DNA of 6,054 bases from Nitrospinae bacterium RIFCSPLOWO2_12_FULL_45_22 (GTDB taxonomy: Bacteria > 2-12-FULL-45-22), in assembly GCA_001803565.1 (NCBI GenBank), contig MHDQ01000143.1:1-6054 (forward strand). The letters run 5' to 3'. The translations under genes were made by a program, and so were the position numbers. The stretch's first letter is position 1; each line of letters begins with the position of its first letter. Positions 1 through 5,493 of this stretch are shown piece by piece. The notes below the pieces were generated by a model, which ran no database searches, was not told the DNA's origin, and saw only the letters and a list, made by a program, of their open reading frames with translations.

Positions 1-1046
1 CTCCAGGGTTTCCCCTCCAGAATTCCCTGGGTACATTGATTGCAGTACAGGCACTTGTTGATCTGGTCCCACTTACCTTCCAGAGTCTTTTTGGCAAAGA
101 AGGGGTCAGCTAAAAGAGACCTGCCCAGGGCGATAAGGTCTGCTTTTCCTTCCGAGAGGGTGTTTTCTGCCAACAAGGGGTCTCCCAGCTTTCCTGCAGT
201 AATGACTGGGATCTTTATTACTTTTTTTATCTCCGCAGCTAGATAGGCATTTGTTGCCAAGGGCTGATCCTTCCCTGGTACACATCTAGTAAAACTGTAA
301 CCCAATGAGCCATCAGCCTCTAATCTACCACCTGCTGAGATATCCAGTATATCTATCCCGTACTCCTCCAAGCGCTGGGCTATGATCAGACTATCTGCTA
401 AGGTATTCCCATTCAAGACAAACTCATCACCGTTTATTCGACACGCCAGGCTCACTTTTGTGCCCAGAATATCTCTTGTCCTGGTTATTATCTCCTCAGC
501 TATCTTTGTCCGCCCTTCAGAGGAACCATCAAACTCATCATTCCTTTTGTTGGTCTGTCTGGAGAGAAAATCAGCTAGGGTATAAAAATGTGCCATATGA
601 AACTCAATCAGATCAAATCCTATTCCGGAGGCCCGTTGAGCTGCCCGGACAAAATCTTCAATGATGCTATATATTTCTTGCTTTGTCAGGTCAGTAGGAG
701 TCTTTGCCACTTTCACTAAGGAATCTACCAGTTGAATGCCTATCCTGGCCCCTTCCTGGTGCACCCCATTTACTAATTTCTCGAGGCCGGATAAGAAACT
801 ATCATTAAATATACTGAGGCAATTCTTATCTCTTCTCCTCCGCTCATAGTTCACCGTTGTTGCCTCGACCATAATCAACCCCATTCCCCCTGCAGCCCTT
901 TCTCTATAATAGGCTATCTGCATCGGGGTAATAAAACCATCATCAGAGGCGTAATTGGTACCACAAGGAGCCATAACTAGCCGGTTCTTCAAGTGGATAT
1001 GGGGAAGCATGAAGGGTTTGAATAAAAGCATGTCCTCTATTTTCAT
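1..1046 (-). CDS. Old-yellow-enzyme family NADH:flavin oxidoreductase (2-enoate/dienoyl-CoA reductase-like), partial, C-terminus beyond left edge
   Basis: Reading the minus strand from the ATG at 1046 gives 348 uninterrupted codons that leave the window, so the C-terminus is missing. The protein is a cytosolic FMN TIM-barrel reductase of the OYE/2,4-dienoyl-CoA reductase/2-enoate reductase group, which reduces activated C=C bonds. Visible motifs: NRLVMAPCGTNYAS (residues 21-34), HMAHFYTLADFLS (150-162, matching the family HxAHGYLxxxFLS), NKRNDEFDGS (167-175, family NxRxDxYGGS), ISAGGR near 237-241, and TAGKLGDP/ALGRSLLADP (283-315), the phosphate-binding end of the barrel. Near residue 332 is CLYCNQC (C332, C335, C338), where family members with a [4Fe-4S] cluster carry C-x2-C-x3-C; the spacing here is C-x2-C-x2-C. 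Such enzymes usually continue into an FAD/NAD(P)H-binding domain, which would lie off the window. The usual QLxHxGR motif reads QLVDSL (105-110), so a substrate-binding His appears absent. The gene lies 7 nt after the upstream small gene and no strong ribosome site precedes it. An ATG at 1031 is an alternative start. Family call firm, substrate unknown. Confidence 0.9.
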   Translation of the reverse strand, partial: MKIEDMLLFKPFMLPHIHLKNRLVMAPCGTNYASDDGFITPMQIAYYRERAAGGMGLIMVEATTVNYERRRRDKNCLSIFNDSFLSGLEKLVNGVHQEGARIGIQLVDSLVKVAKTPTDLTKQEIYSIIEDFVRAAQRASGIGFDLIEFHMAHFYTLADFLSRQTNKRNDEFDGSSEGRTKIAEEIITRTRDILGTKVSLACRINGDEFVLNGNTLADSLIIAQRLEEYGIDILDISAGGRLEADGSLGYSFTRCVPGKDQPLATNAYLAAEIKKVIKIPVITAGKLGDPLLAENTLSEGKADLIALGRSLLADPFFAKKTLEGKWDQINKCLYCNQCTQGILEGKPW

Positions 1047-1053
1047 CTTATAA

Positions 1054-1350
1054 TTATCTGGTTAATCGCATCTTATAGCTCCGGTGCAACTTTTCCATAT
1101 TATCTAATATCTCATTGCCTGTACTCATTAAATCTTTCAGTTGAACGATATATTTTAAATACCTACGTATTTCTTCTGGTGACATCAATTCCTTAGAATT
1201 CGCATAAAATTCCTCGGAACCCTTAAGGATACCTGCAGCCCTTTCTGTAAAGCTCTTTATCCGATTTAAAACCTTGATATCTACTTGGGCCTGATTAATC
1301 CATTGGCTCAGGAGGTCATTTTCCTTCATCTCAGGAATTTTTTGGCTCAT
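1054..1350 (-). CDS. Hypothetical small helical protein, 98 aa, first gene of the minus-strand operon
   Basis: I do not recognise this protein. The ORF is open from a GTG at 1359, but I prefer the ATG at 1350 because a GAGGTGG Shine-Dalgarno-like stretch precedes it at suitable spacing; the choice changes only three residues. The product is about 98 residues, rich in Lys, Glu, Leu and Met, with no signal peptide, no membrane segment and no cysteine. It reads as a mostly helical protein, possibly two long helices (roughly residues 12-45 and 55-95 with an SPEE helix cap between them), so a small adaptor or coiled-coil protein is possible. Its TAA lies 7 nt before the flavoprotein ATG, so the two are very probably co-transcribed and perhaps co-translated. 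That tight coupling and the strong ribosome site are the main reasons to believe the gene is real. No function can be assigned. Confidence 0.65.
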   Translation of the reverse strand: MSQKIPEMKENDLLSQWINQAQVDIKVLNRIKSFTERAAGILKGSEEFYANSKELMSPEEIRRYLKYIVQLKDLMSTGNEILDNMEKLHRSYKMRLTR

Positions 1351-1439
1351 CTCTCCCACCTCACTTAATATTTATAAATGTTTATACCCAACTGATTCCT
1401 AAAAACCTCATCATGAAACAGTGTTGTTGCAATAAAGAA

Positions 1440-1468
1440 ATTATAAAAATCGCCCCAAAATAGGGTAA
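1440..1468 (-). promoter_or_regulatory. Candidate sigma-70-type promoter for the minus-strand operon
   Basis: On the minus strand a perfect TATAAT sits at 1445-1440, with TTACCC at 1468-1463 as a weak -35 (3 of 6 consensus bases) at 17-bp spacing. Transcription would begin near 1433 and leave a leader of about 80 nt before the 98-aa gene. Just upstream on the minus strand is an 11-bp palindrome, TTCCC-T-GGGAA (1475-1485), which could be an operator. AT-rich DNA yields chance TATAAT boxes, so confidence is low. Confidence 0.3.
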
Positions 1469-1641
1469 CACTTTTTCCCTGGGAAGTTCAACCTCAAAAA
1501 AGAGAGGAGTTAAGGGATAATAGGGTAGACTTCTCCTTTCCTTTGTACACTCCGTGTCTCCGTGGCCAAACTCTTACAAAACATTTTATTTGAATGATAA
1601 ATATTCAATTATAATTTATAAGAGAATATGGTATAAAGAGA

Positions 1642-1892
1642 GCATCCTTCATTTTCCCGTTAACACTTTTAGCTTACAAAAGTCTAAGCAAGGGGGTAAA
1701 TATTCAGTGAACCAGTTATAATGAAACCACGGATTTCCCAGATAACACAGATATTTTAGTGAGAAGTAAGCCGTGAGCAGTAACTGCTAACTCCTTACTG
1801 CTCACTTTAGAAAATCTGTGGTTTCTATTTACGGTGTTTCCTGAATATCTACTTCGAACTGCTAACTACTTTTGGTCAGATATGAAGGATGC
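1642..1892. repeat. Nested inverted-repeat element, MITE-like, 251 bp
   Basis: The ends are a perfect 11-bp inverted repeat, GCATCCTTCAT (1642-1652) and ATGAAGGATGC (1882-1892). Nested inside in the same symmetric order are ATATTCAG/CTGAATAT (1700-1707 and 1841-1848), GAAACCACGGATTT against AAAATCTGTGGTTTC (1723-1736 and 1811-1825, with mismatches), and at the core a perfect 11-bp pair GTGAGCAGTAA/TTACTGCTCAC (1773-1783 and 1795-1805, 11-nt loop). Four concentric pairs suggest one folded unit. There is no coding frame inside and no obvious target-site duplication at the edges. This could be a non-autonomous transposable element, a REP-like dispersed repeat, or a structured RNA. The symmetry is seen directly; the element type is inferred. 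Confidence 0.5.
1773..1805. repeat. Core perfect hairpin of the nested repeat
   Basis: GTGAGCAGTAA and TTACTGCTCAC form a perfect 11-bp stem around an 11-nt loop (ctgctaactcc). The loop sequence aactgctaact recurs at 1857-1867. No T-tract follows, so an ordinary intrinsic terminator is unlikely. Confidence 0.55.
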
Positions 1893-2160
1893 CTGGATTT
1901 CTGACAGAAAATAGCCATACCCAAAAGAAAGGGGGGAGCTGATATGTGATCGATCTATAAGTCATTATTTAATAGATCTTAGTGGGTAATTTTCACAGAA
2001 GAAGTTCGCTACATTTCTTGCTGGGTCGAGTTCTCTAACGGTAATAGAAAAGATAAATTCTGGTATCCTGCTCTGCTAGGTTTTCTCTCGCAATATAAAT
2101 ATCTCCGAAGACCGGTTTCTAGTTCCCTTTCTAAGGCCTTTTCTCTATTCTTTGTCTTCT

Positions 2161-2169
2161 TGTTATAAT
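2161..2169 (+). promoter_or_regulatory. Candidate extended -10 promoter for the CoA-transferase genes
   Basis: TGTTATAAT is a complete extended -10 element (TG-n-TATAAT). The position 17 bp upstream holds only TTCTCT (2141-2146), a poor -35, which extended -10 promoters can tolerate. The transcript would carry a leader of about 108 nt before the ATG at 2284. No competing better promoter is visible nearer the gene. Confidence 0.35.
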
Positions 2170-2283
2170 TGCACCAAGGAACAGGCAAAAGCAGCATAAT
2201 AAGATGACGTCCTTTTTGGGAAATGGGTTATCATCTGAAGATATTTACAACAGGTTAATGAAGATGTAGGAGGAACAAGGCAT

Positions 2284-3528
2284 ATGAAAAAGGAAGAATT
2301 TTACCAGGAGTTCTTAGCGGACTCCCTAGGCCCTTTGGAGGGGATAAAAGTCCTAGAGGCCACTACCTCCCATGCTGGCCCTGTAGCAGGGAAGATATTA
2401 GCTGATCTCGGGGCAGAAGTTATCAAGATCGAGATGCCCCAGAAAGGTGATATTTTGCGTCATTTGGGTCCCTTTCTCCCCTCTTGTCCGGATAAATTAG
2501 AAGCTAGTTCCTATTATCAAAGTCTTAATAGGAACAAAAAGGGGATCACCTTGCGGCTCAGTTCTCCTCAAGGGAAAGACGTGTTTTTAGACCTAGCCCG
2601 GGGAATGGATATTATTATTGAGAACTATAAACCAGGTACCATGAAGCGTTGGGGAGTGGGCTATTCCCAGGTAAAAAAGATCAAGGCCGACATCATATAT
2701 GTCTCTATCGCCGGCCGGGGTCAATGGGGACCTCAACATCCAAAACCCAGCTATGATGCTGTGGGTCAGGCCATGGGGGGATTAATGCATGTTACGGGCA
2801 ATGCGGATGATCCTCCAACCCGGGCTGGTTATGGGTTGGGTGATGATCTTGCAGGCTGGCAAGCCGCCTTTGGCGGGTTGTCAGCCTTGCTCTACCGTCA
2901 ACAGACCGGAAAGGGGCAACATGTCGATGTATCCCAACAGGATGCTATGCTCTATGCCAGTGAGATAGGGATCATGGCGGCCAGCAATGCAGGATATTTT
3001 TGGAAAAGGATGGGGAGCGGGAATCCCGTGGTATCCCCTTATGATACCTATAAATGCCAGGATGATTATGTATTTATCGCGGTAGTTTTGGACTCCCATT
3101 GGGAGAGGTTTTGTAAGATAATTGCCCGGGAGGATCTTATAGCTGACCCCAGGACTTCCAACCCTGCCTCCAGGGCCAAAAACAAGGATTTTGTTGATAA
3201 AATAGTATGGGAGTGGACCCAATATAAAACGGTGGCAGAAGTGGTTGAGATATTAGAGCAAGCTCAATTAGTAGTCGCTCCTATCCTCAACCTTAACCAG
3301 GTAGCCGGGGATAAGCATCTCATGGAGCGGGATATGGTTACCAAAGTAGAACATCCTTTATCCGGTCGTTTAAGTATTTACGGTGTGGCACCCAAGTTCT
3401 CCCTTACGCCGGGTAAAGTGAGGTCTCCTGCCCCTATGCTGGGCCAACATAACCAGGAGATATATCAAGGGCTGCTCAATTACTCAGAGGAAAAGATAGC
3501 CAGCTTAAAGGAAGAAAACGGCATCTAG
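2284..3528 (+). CDS. Class III CoA-transferase, CaiB/BaiF family, tandem copy 1
   Basis: This 414-residue cytosolic enzyme is of usual family length and would move CoA between acyl thioesters and free carboxylates through an aspartyl-CoA intermediate. The start is well supported: AGGAGG at 2268-2273, 10 nt before the ATG. Family features in order: GPLEGIKVLE (residues 16-25), AGPVAGKILADLGAEVIKIE (31-50, the CoA/nucleotide-binding entry), SLNRNKKGITL (80-90), ENYKPGTMKRWG (113-124), SYDAVGQAMGGLMHVTG (156-172), GYGLGDDLAGWQ (182-193), TGKGQHVDVSQQDA (208-221) and PAPMLGQHNQEIY near the C-terminus. By alignment with the GDSNTG motif of formyl-CoA transferase, D187 is the likely catalytic Asp. 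It is followed after 35 nt by a close paralogue, and by a 2-hydroxyacyl-CoA dehydratase gene further on, which suggests activation of a 2-hydroxy acid. Substrate not determinable; enzyme class firm. Confidence 0.93.
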   Translation: MKKEEFYQEFLADSLGPLEGIKVLEATTSHAGPVAGKILADLGAEVIKIEMPQKGDILRHLGPFLPSCPDKLEASSYYQSLNRNKKGITLRLSSPQGKDVFLDLARGMDIIIENYKPGTMKRWGVGYSQVKKIKADIIYVSIAGRGQWGPQHPKPSYDAVGQAMGGLMHVTGNADDPPTRAGYGLGDDLAGWQAAFGGLSALLYRQQTGKGQHVDVSQQDAMLYASEIGIMAASNAGYFWKRMGSGNPVVSPYDTYKCQDDYVFIAVVLDSHWERFCKIIAREDLIADPRTSNPASRAKNKDFVDKIVWEWTQYKTVAEVVEILEQAQLVVAPILNLNQVAGDKHLMERDMVTKVEHPLSGRLSIYGVAPKFSLTPGKVRSPAPMLGQHNQEIYQGLLNYSEEKIASLKEENGI

Positions 3529-3563
3529 TCATCTAAAGAGATATTGGATCGGGAGGGACTAGC

Positions 3564-4808
3564 ATGAGAAAAGAAGAATTTTACCAGGATGCATTACCAG
3601 ATTCTGTAGGACCCCTGACAGGGGTAAGGGTTCTTGAGGCTACCCATAACGCCGCCGGTCCTTTTGCTGGCACTCTACTGGCGGATTTGGGGGCGGAATC
3701 AATAAAGATAGACCAGCCCGTTGTAGGTGATGTAGCCCGGCGGGTACCCCCCTTTGTAGAGAGTAGTTCTCCCTTGGAAGCCAGTACCCTTTATTTATCC
3801 ATCAATAGAAATAAAAAGGGCATAACCCTAAATCTTAAGCCTGAGGGAGGGAAAAAGCTTTTCAAGGAATTAGTGAAGCAGGTAGATATAGTGATCGAAA
3901 ATTACAAACCCGGTACTATGGAGGCCTGGGGTTTGGGTTATCAGGCCCTTATAAAGGTTAAACCTGACATCATCTATACCTCTATCAGTGGATATGGTCA
4001 GTTTGGCCCCAATCATAAAAAACCTAGCTATGATGCCATAGCTCAGGCCATGGGGGGGTTGATGAGTGTAACTGGGTATCCAGATGGTCCACCTTTGCGG
4101 ACAGGATACGGTTTTGGTGATGACCTAGCGGGTTGGCAGGGGGCAATAGCAAGTATAGCTGCCCTCTACTATAAGAGGCTTACTGGGAAAGGGCAGCGTA
4201 TAGATATTTCCCAGCAGGATACTATAGTCTATTGTAGTGCCTGGGGTATTATGGGGGCAGTTAATGCCGGGCACATCTGGCCCCGAGAAGGGAATACGGT
4301 TAGGATATTAGCCCCCTATAATACCTATAAATGCAAAGATGATAACTATGTATTTATCGCCGTGGTATTAGAGTCGCATTGGCAAAAACTATGCAGGCTT
4401 ATGGGCCGCGAAGAATTGATCAACGATCCCAAAACTAACTCTCCTTCGGCTAGGGCCGAGCGGGGAGAATTTGTAGATAATATTGTCGAGGAATGGACTA
4501 TGAAGCATACCGTCCAGGAGGTAGTAGAAATTCTGGATAAGGAACAGATAGTAGTGGCACCCATCCTCGATTTTAAACAGATATTGGAAGACGAACATAT
4601 CAAGCAGAGAGAGATGGTGGTAGAAGTTGAACATCAAGCCGCTAATAAACTAAAACTTTATGGTGTTGCTACCAAGTATTCCCTAACACCGGCTAGAATC
4701 CGTATGCCCGCCCCTATGTTAGGCCAGCATAACCAAGAGATATATAAAGGGCTTCTGGGGCTTGGTGACCGAGAGCTACTTCAACTGGCAGAACAAGGGA
4801 TAATTTGA
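3564..4808 (+). CDS. Class III CoA-transferase, CaiB/BaiF family, tandem copy 2
   Basis: Also 414 codons, aligning with copy 1 over its full length with only two compensating one-residue gaps and about 58 % identity (240 positions by hand). The start has GGGAGG at 3551-3556, 7 nt before the ATG. All core motifs remain: GPLTGVRVLE, AGPFAGTLLADLGAESIKID (31-50), SINRNKKGITL (79-89), ENYKPGTMEAWG, SYDAIAQAMGGLM, GYGFGDDLAGWQ with likely catalytic D186, TGKGQRIDISQQDT (207-220) and PAPMLGQHNQEIY. Both copies therefore look active. Differences cluster in the loops at residues about 55-70 (PVVGDVARRVPPF against PQKGDILRHLGPF) and about 233-246, where family members often vary with substrate. The 35-nt gap implies one transcript. 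The pair could be two specialised homodimers or a hetero-oligomer, as in BbsEF benzylsuccinate CoA-transferase, which is built from two CaiB-type subunits. The choice between these is inference. Confidence 0.93.
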   Translation: MRKEEFYQDALPDSVGPLTGVRVLEATHNAAGPFAGTLLADLGAESIKIDQPVVGDVARRVPPFVESSSPLEASTLYLSINRNKKGITLNLKPEGGKKLFKELVKQVDIVIENYKPGTMEAWGLGYQALIKVKPDIIYTSISGYGQFGPNHKKPSYDAIAQAMGGLMSVTGYPDGPPLRTGYGFGDDLAGWQGAIASIAALYYKRLTGKGQRIDISQQDTIVYCSAWGIMGAVNAGHIWPREGNTVRILAPYNTYKCKDDNYVFIAVVLESHWQKLCRLMGREELINDPKTNSPSARAERGEFVDNIVEEWTMKHTVQEVVEILDKEQIVVAPILDFKQILEDEHIKQREMVVEVEHQAANKLKLYGVATKYSLTPARIRMPAPMLGQHNQEIYKGLLGLGDRELLQLAEQGII

Positions 4809-4832
4809 TAACTAAAGCTATCACTTTAGATC

Positions 4833-4855
4833 AGGAGGTGCATAAGATGCAATAG
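4833..4855 (+). promoter_or_regulatory. Orphan ribosome binding site and start codon of the decayed third copy
   Basis: AGGAGG (4833-4838) is followed after 8 nt by ATG (4847-4849), then CAA and an immediate TAG stop. The surroundings resemble the leader of copy 2: both have CTAAAG, then GATC, a GGAGG-type core and ATG, at 35 and 38 nt after the preceding stop. This suggests the initiation region survived while the coding sequence behind it was deleted. A ribosome would make only Met-Gln. Chance similarity is possible but unlikely given matching position and spacing. Confidence 0.5.
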
Positions 4856-5257
4856 TTGCCTGCAGCATATCTTTCAAGGCTTTAGTGTACGATGTGCAGT
4901 CAATCCTGTAGTAGGGCGGGAGAGGTTCAAGCCAGAATATTCTCCTCCCTTGCCTGCCTCGATATTGGCAGCCGTCACCCTGCCGGTGCTCCAGCTAATG
5001 CTTACCCCTGCCGAGATGGCTATGTAGTTCTGGCCGCATCCCTGGAGAGGCATTGGGCTAAACCCTGTCAGTTCATGGGTAGGGAGGAATTGATTGACGA
5101 TCTCAGGACCAAGACTGTGGCTCTCCGGGTAAAAAATGTCGCTTTTGTGGATGAGGCAGTAGGAGAGTGGGCCCGAGATAAGACCGTTGATATGGAACCT
5201 TGCTTCGGATATAGCAAGGAAAATATAAAAGAACTGTTGCAAGAAGGGGTTATCTAA
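4847..5257 (+). pseudogene. Remnant of a third CaiB/BaiF CoA-transferase gene, multiply deleted
   Basis: From about 4961 to 5186 the frame ending at 5257 encodes a clear CoA-transferase segment: DIGSRHPAGAPANAYPCRDG, then a stretch matching copy 2 (YVFIAVVLESHW; MGREELINDPKT) as YVVLAASLERHW and MGREELIDDLRT, then FVDEAVGEWARDKTV. At about 5186-5203 it jumps to the extreme C-terminus (FGYSKENIKELLQEGVI), skipping about 80 codons including PAPMLGQHNQEIY. Everything corresponding to roughly residues 2-215, including the catalytic Asp, is absent. An ATG with a ribosome site at 4847 lies in this same frame but is blocked by TAG at 4853 and 4883. A shifted frame starting at 4846 reads DAIVACS, resembling QQDTIVYCS of copy 2, so the remaining 5' part may begin there with a frameshift. 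GSRHP and YPCRDG look more like canonical family members than copies 1 and 2 do. The longest open part begins with ATG at 4892 and could be mis-called as a 121-aa gene. A functional product is very unlikely. Confidence 0.85.
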
Positions 5258-5309
5258 GTGCTCTAATTCATAATTACGGTGACGTATTTAAAAGAAATTG
5301 TTTATGATA

Positions 5310-5374
5310 AGGAAACCAGGAATAGAGGAGAGGTTAAAAATTGGAAGTGTAATTTCCTGGTTTCTTGGTTTCCT
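5310..5374. repeat. Inverted repeat with two alternative right arms
   Basis: GAAACCAGGAA (5312-5322) pairs perfectly with TTCCTGGTTTC (5354-5364). The overlapping left arm AGGAAACCA (5310-5318) also pairs perfectly with TGGTTTCCT (5366-5374). The right arms contain TGGTTTC twice in an 8-nt period. The two hairpins share a left arm and so are mutually exclusive. This may be attenuation-like folding or only a simple repeat; no riboswitch class is recognised. Confidence 0.45.
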
Positions 5375-5392
5375 AATAAAAAAGAAGGTAAC

Positions 5393-5408
5393 CCCCGCCT
5401 GAGCGGGG
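5393..5408. terminator. GC-rich hairpin, possible weak terminator
   Basis: CCCCGC and GCGGGG form a perfect 6-bp stem with a CTGA tetraloop. On the plus strand it is followed by TAAAAAATAA rather than a T-run, so it is not a textbook intrinsic terminator for the CoA-transferase transcript. On the minus strand a T-run (TTCTTTTTT) follows about 6 nt after the stem, but no gene arrives from that side in view. It could equally be an RNA stabiliser or part of a leader fold. Confidence 0.3.
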
Positions 5409-5453
5409 TAAAAAATAAGCATAATACTTAACTGTATTTATGAAATGACGTAC

Positions 5454-5470
5454 TTAAGGAAAAACCTTAA
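5454..5470. promoter_or_regulatory. Palindrome TTAAGG-AAAAA-CCTTAA, candidate operator of the dehydratase gene
   Basis: A perfect 6-bp inverted repeat separated by five A residues lies 23 bp before the dehydratase start codon and overlaps the second TGACGTAYTTAA copy. Its size and placement fit a dimeric repressor site, or a short hairpin in the leader. The regulator is unknown, and no transcription factor gene is in the window. Confidence 0.4.
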
Positions 5471-5493
5471 CAGTTTTATGGGAGTGGACGAGG

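Larger units (their letters stand above)
1360..2283. other. Long divergent intergenic region without a convincing gene
   Basis: About 920 bp separate the minus-strand operon from the plus-strand CoA-transferase genes. No open frame here has both a ribosome site and recognisable protein character. It contains candidate promoters for both directions, a 251-bp nested inverted repeat (1642-1892), a GATCTAT-13 nt-ATAGATC inverted repeat (1952-1978), and a pyrimidine-rich plus-strand stretch (about 2110-2160). A short motif reading ctccgtgtctccgtgg (1550-1565) resembles dispersed repeats I have seen in intergenic DNA of many environmental bacteria; that is recollection, not proof. The region after 1930 is otherwise unexplained. 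Confidence 0.6.
5280..5457 (+). repeat. Direct repeat pair TGACGTAYTTAA
   Basis: TGACGTATTTAA at 5280-5291 and TGACGTACTTAA at 5446-5457 differ at one base, and some similarity continues into A-rich sequence after each. They bracket the hairpin-rich part of the gap upstream of the dehydratase gene. Possible readings are paired regulator sites or a trace of an insertion; neither is proven. Confidence 0.4.

Noticed and set aside
40-664. Three plus-strand frames of 67-68 codons (40-246, 382-585, 458-664)
   Set aside because: They lie antisense to the clearly coding flavoprotein and have no ribosome sites or recognisable protein character.
2009-2197. 62-codon minus-strand frame in the intergenic region
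   Set aside because: There is no good Shine-Dalgarno sequence before the ATG and no recognisable domain. I keep it only as part of an unexplained block, not as a gene.
2881-3222. 113-codon minus-strand frame inside CoA-transferase copy 1
   Set aside because: It is antisense to an obviously conserved enzyme and reads as low-information shadow sequence.
4346-4637. Two overlapping minus-strand frames inside CoA-transferase copy 2
   Set aside because: Both are antisense shadows of the conserved coding frame with no initiation signals.
4874-5242. 122-codon minus-strand frame opposite the pseudogene
   Set aside because: The plus strand carries unmistakable CoA-transferase homology, so the minus frame is a shadow.
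4892-5257. A functional 121-aa protein starting at the ATG at 4892
   Set aside because: Its first 23 residues do not align with the family, no ribosome site precedes that ATG, and the protein lacks the catalytic region and an internal block. A pseudogene explains it better.
4847-5257. TAG readthrough (for example pyrrolysine) joining the ATG at 4847 to the downstream frame
   Set aside because: The two in-frame TAG codons lie in sequence that does not align in frame with the family, and large deletions are evident. Decay is simpler than recoding.
5391-5410. CRISPR repeat suggested by the CCCCGC/GCGGGG stem
   Set aside because: Only one copy is present, with no regularly spaced repeats nearby.
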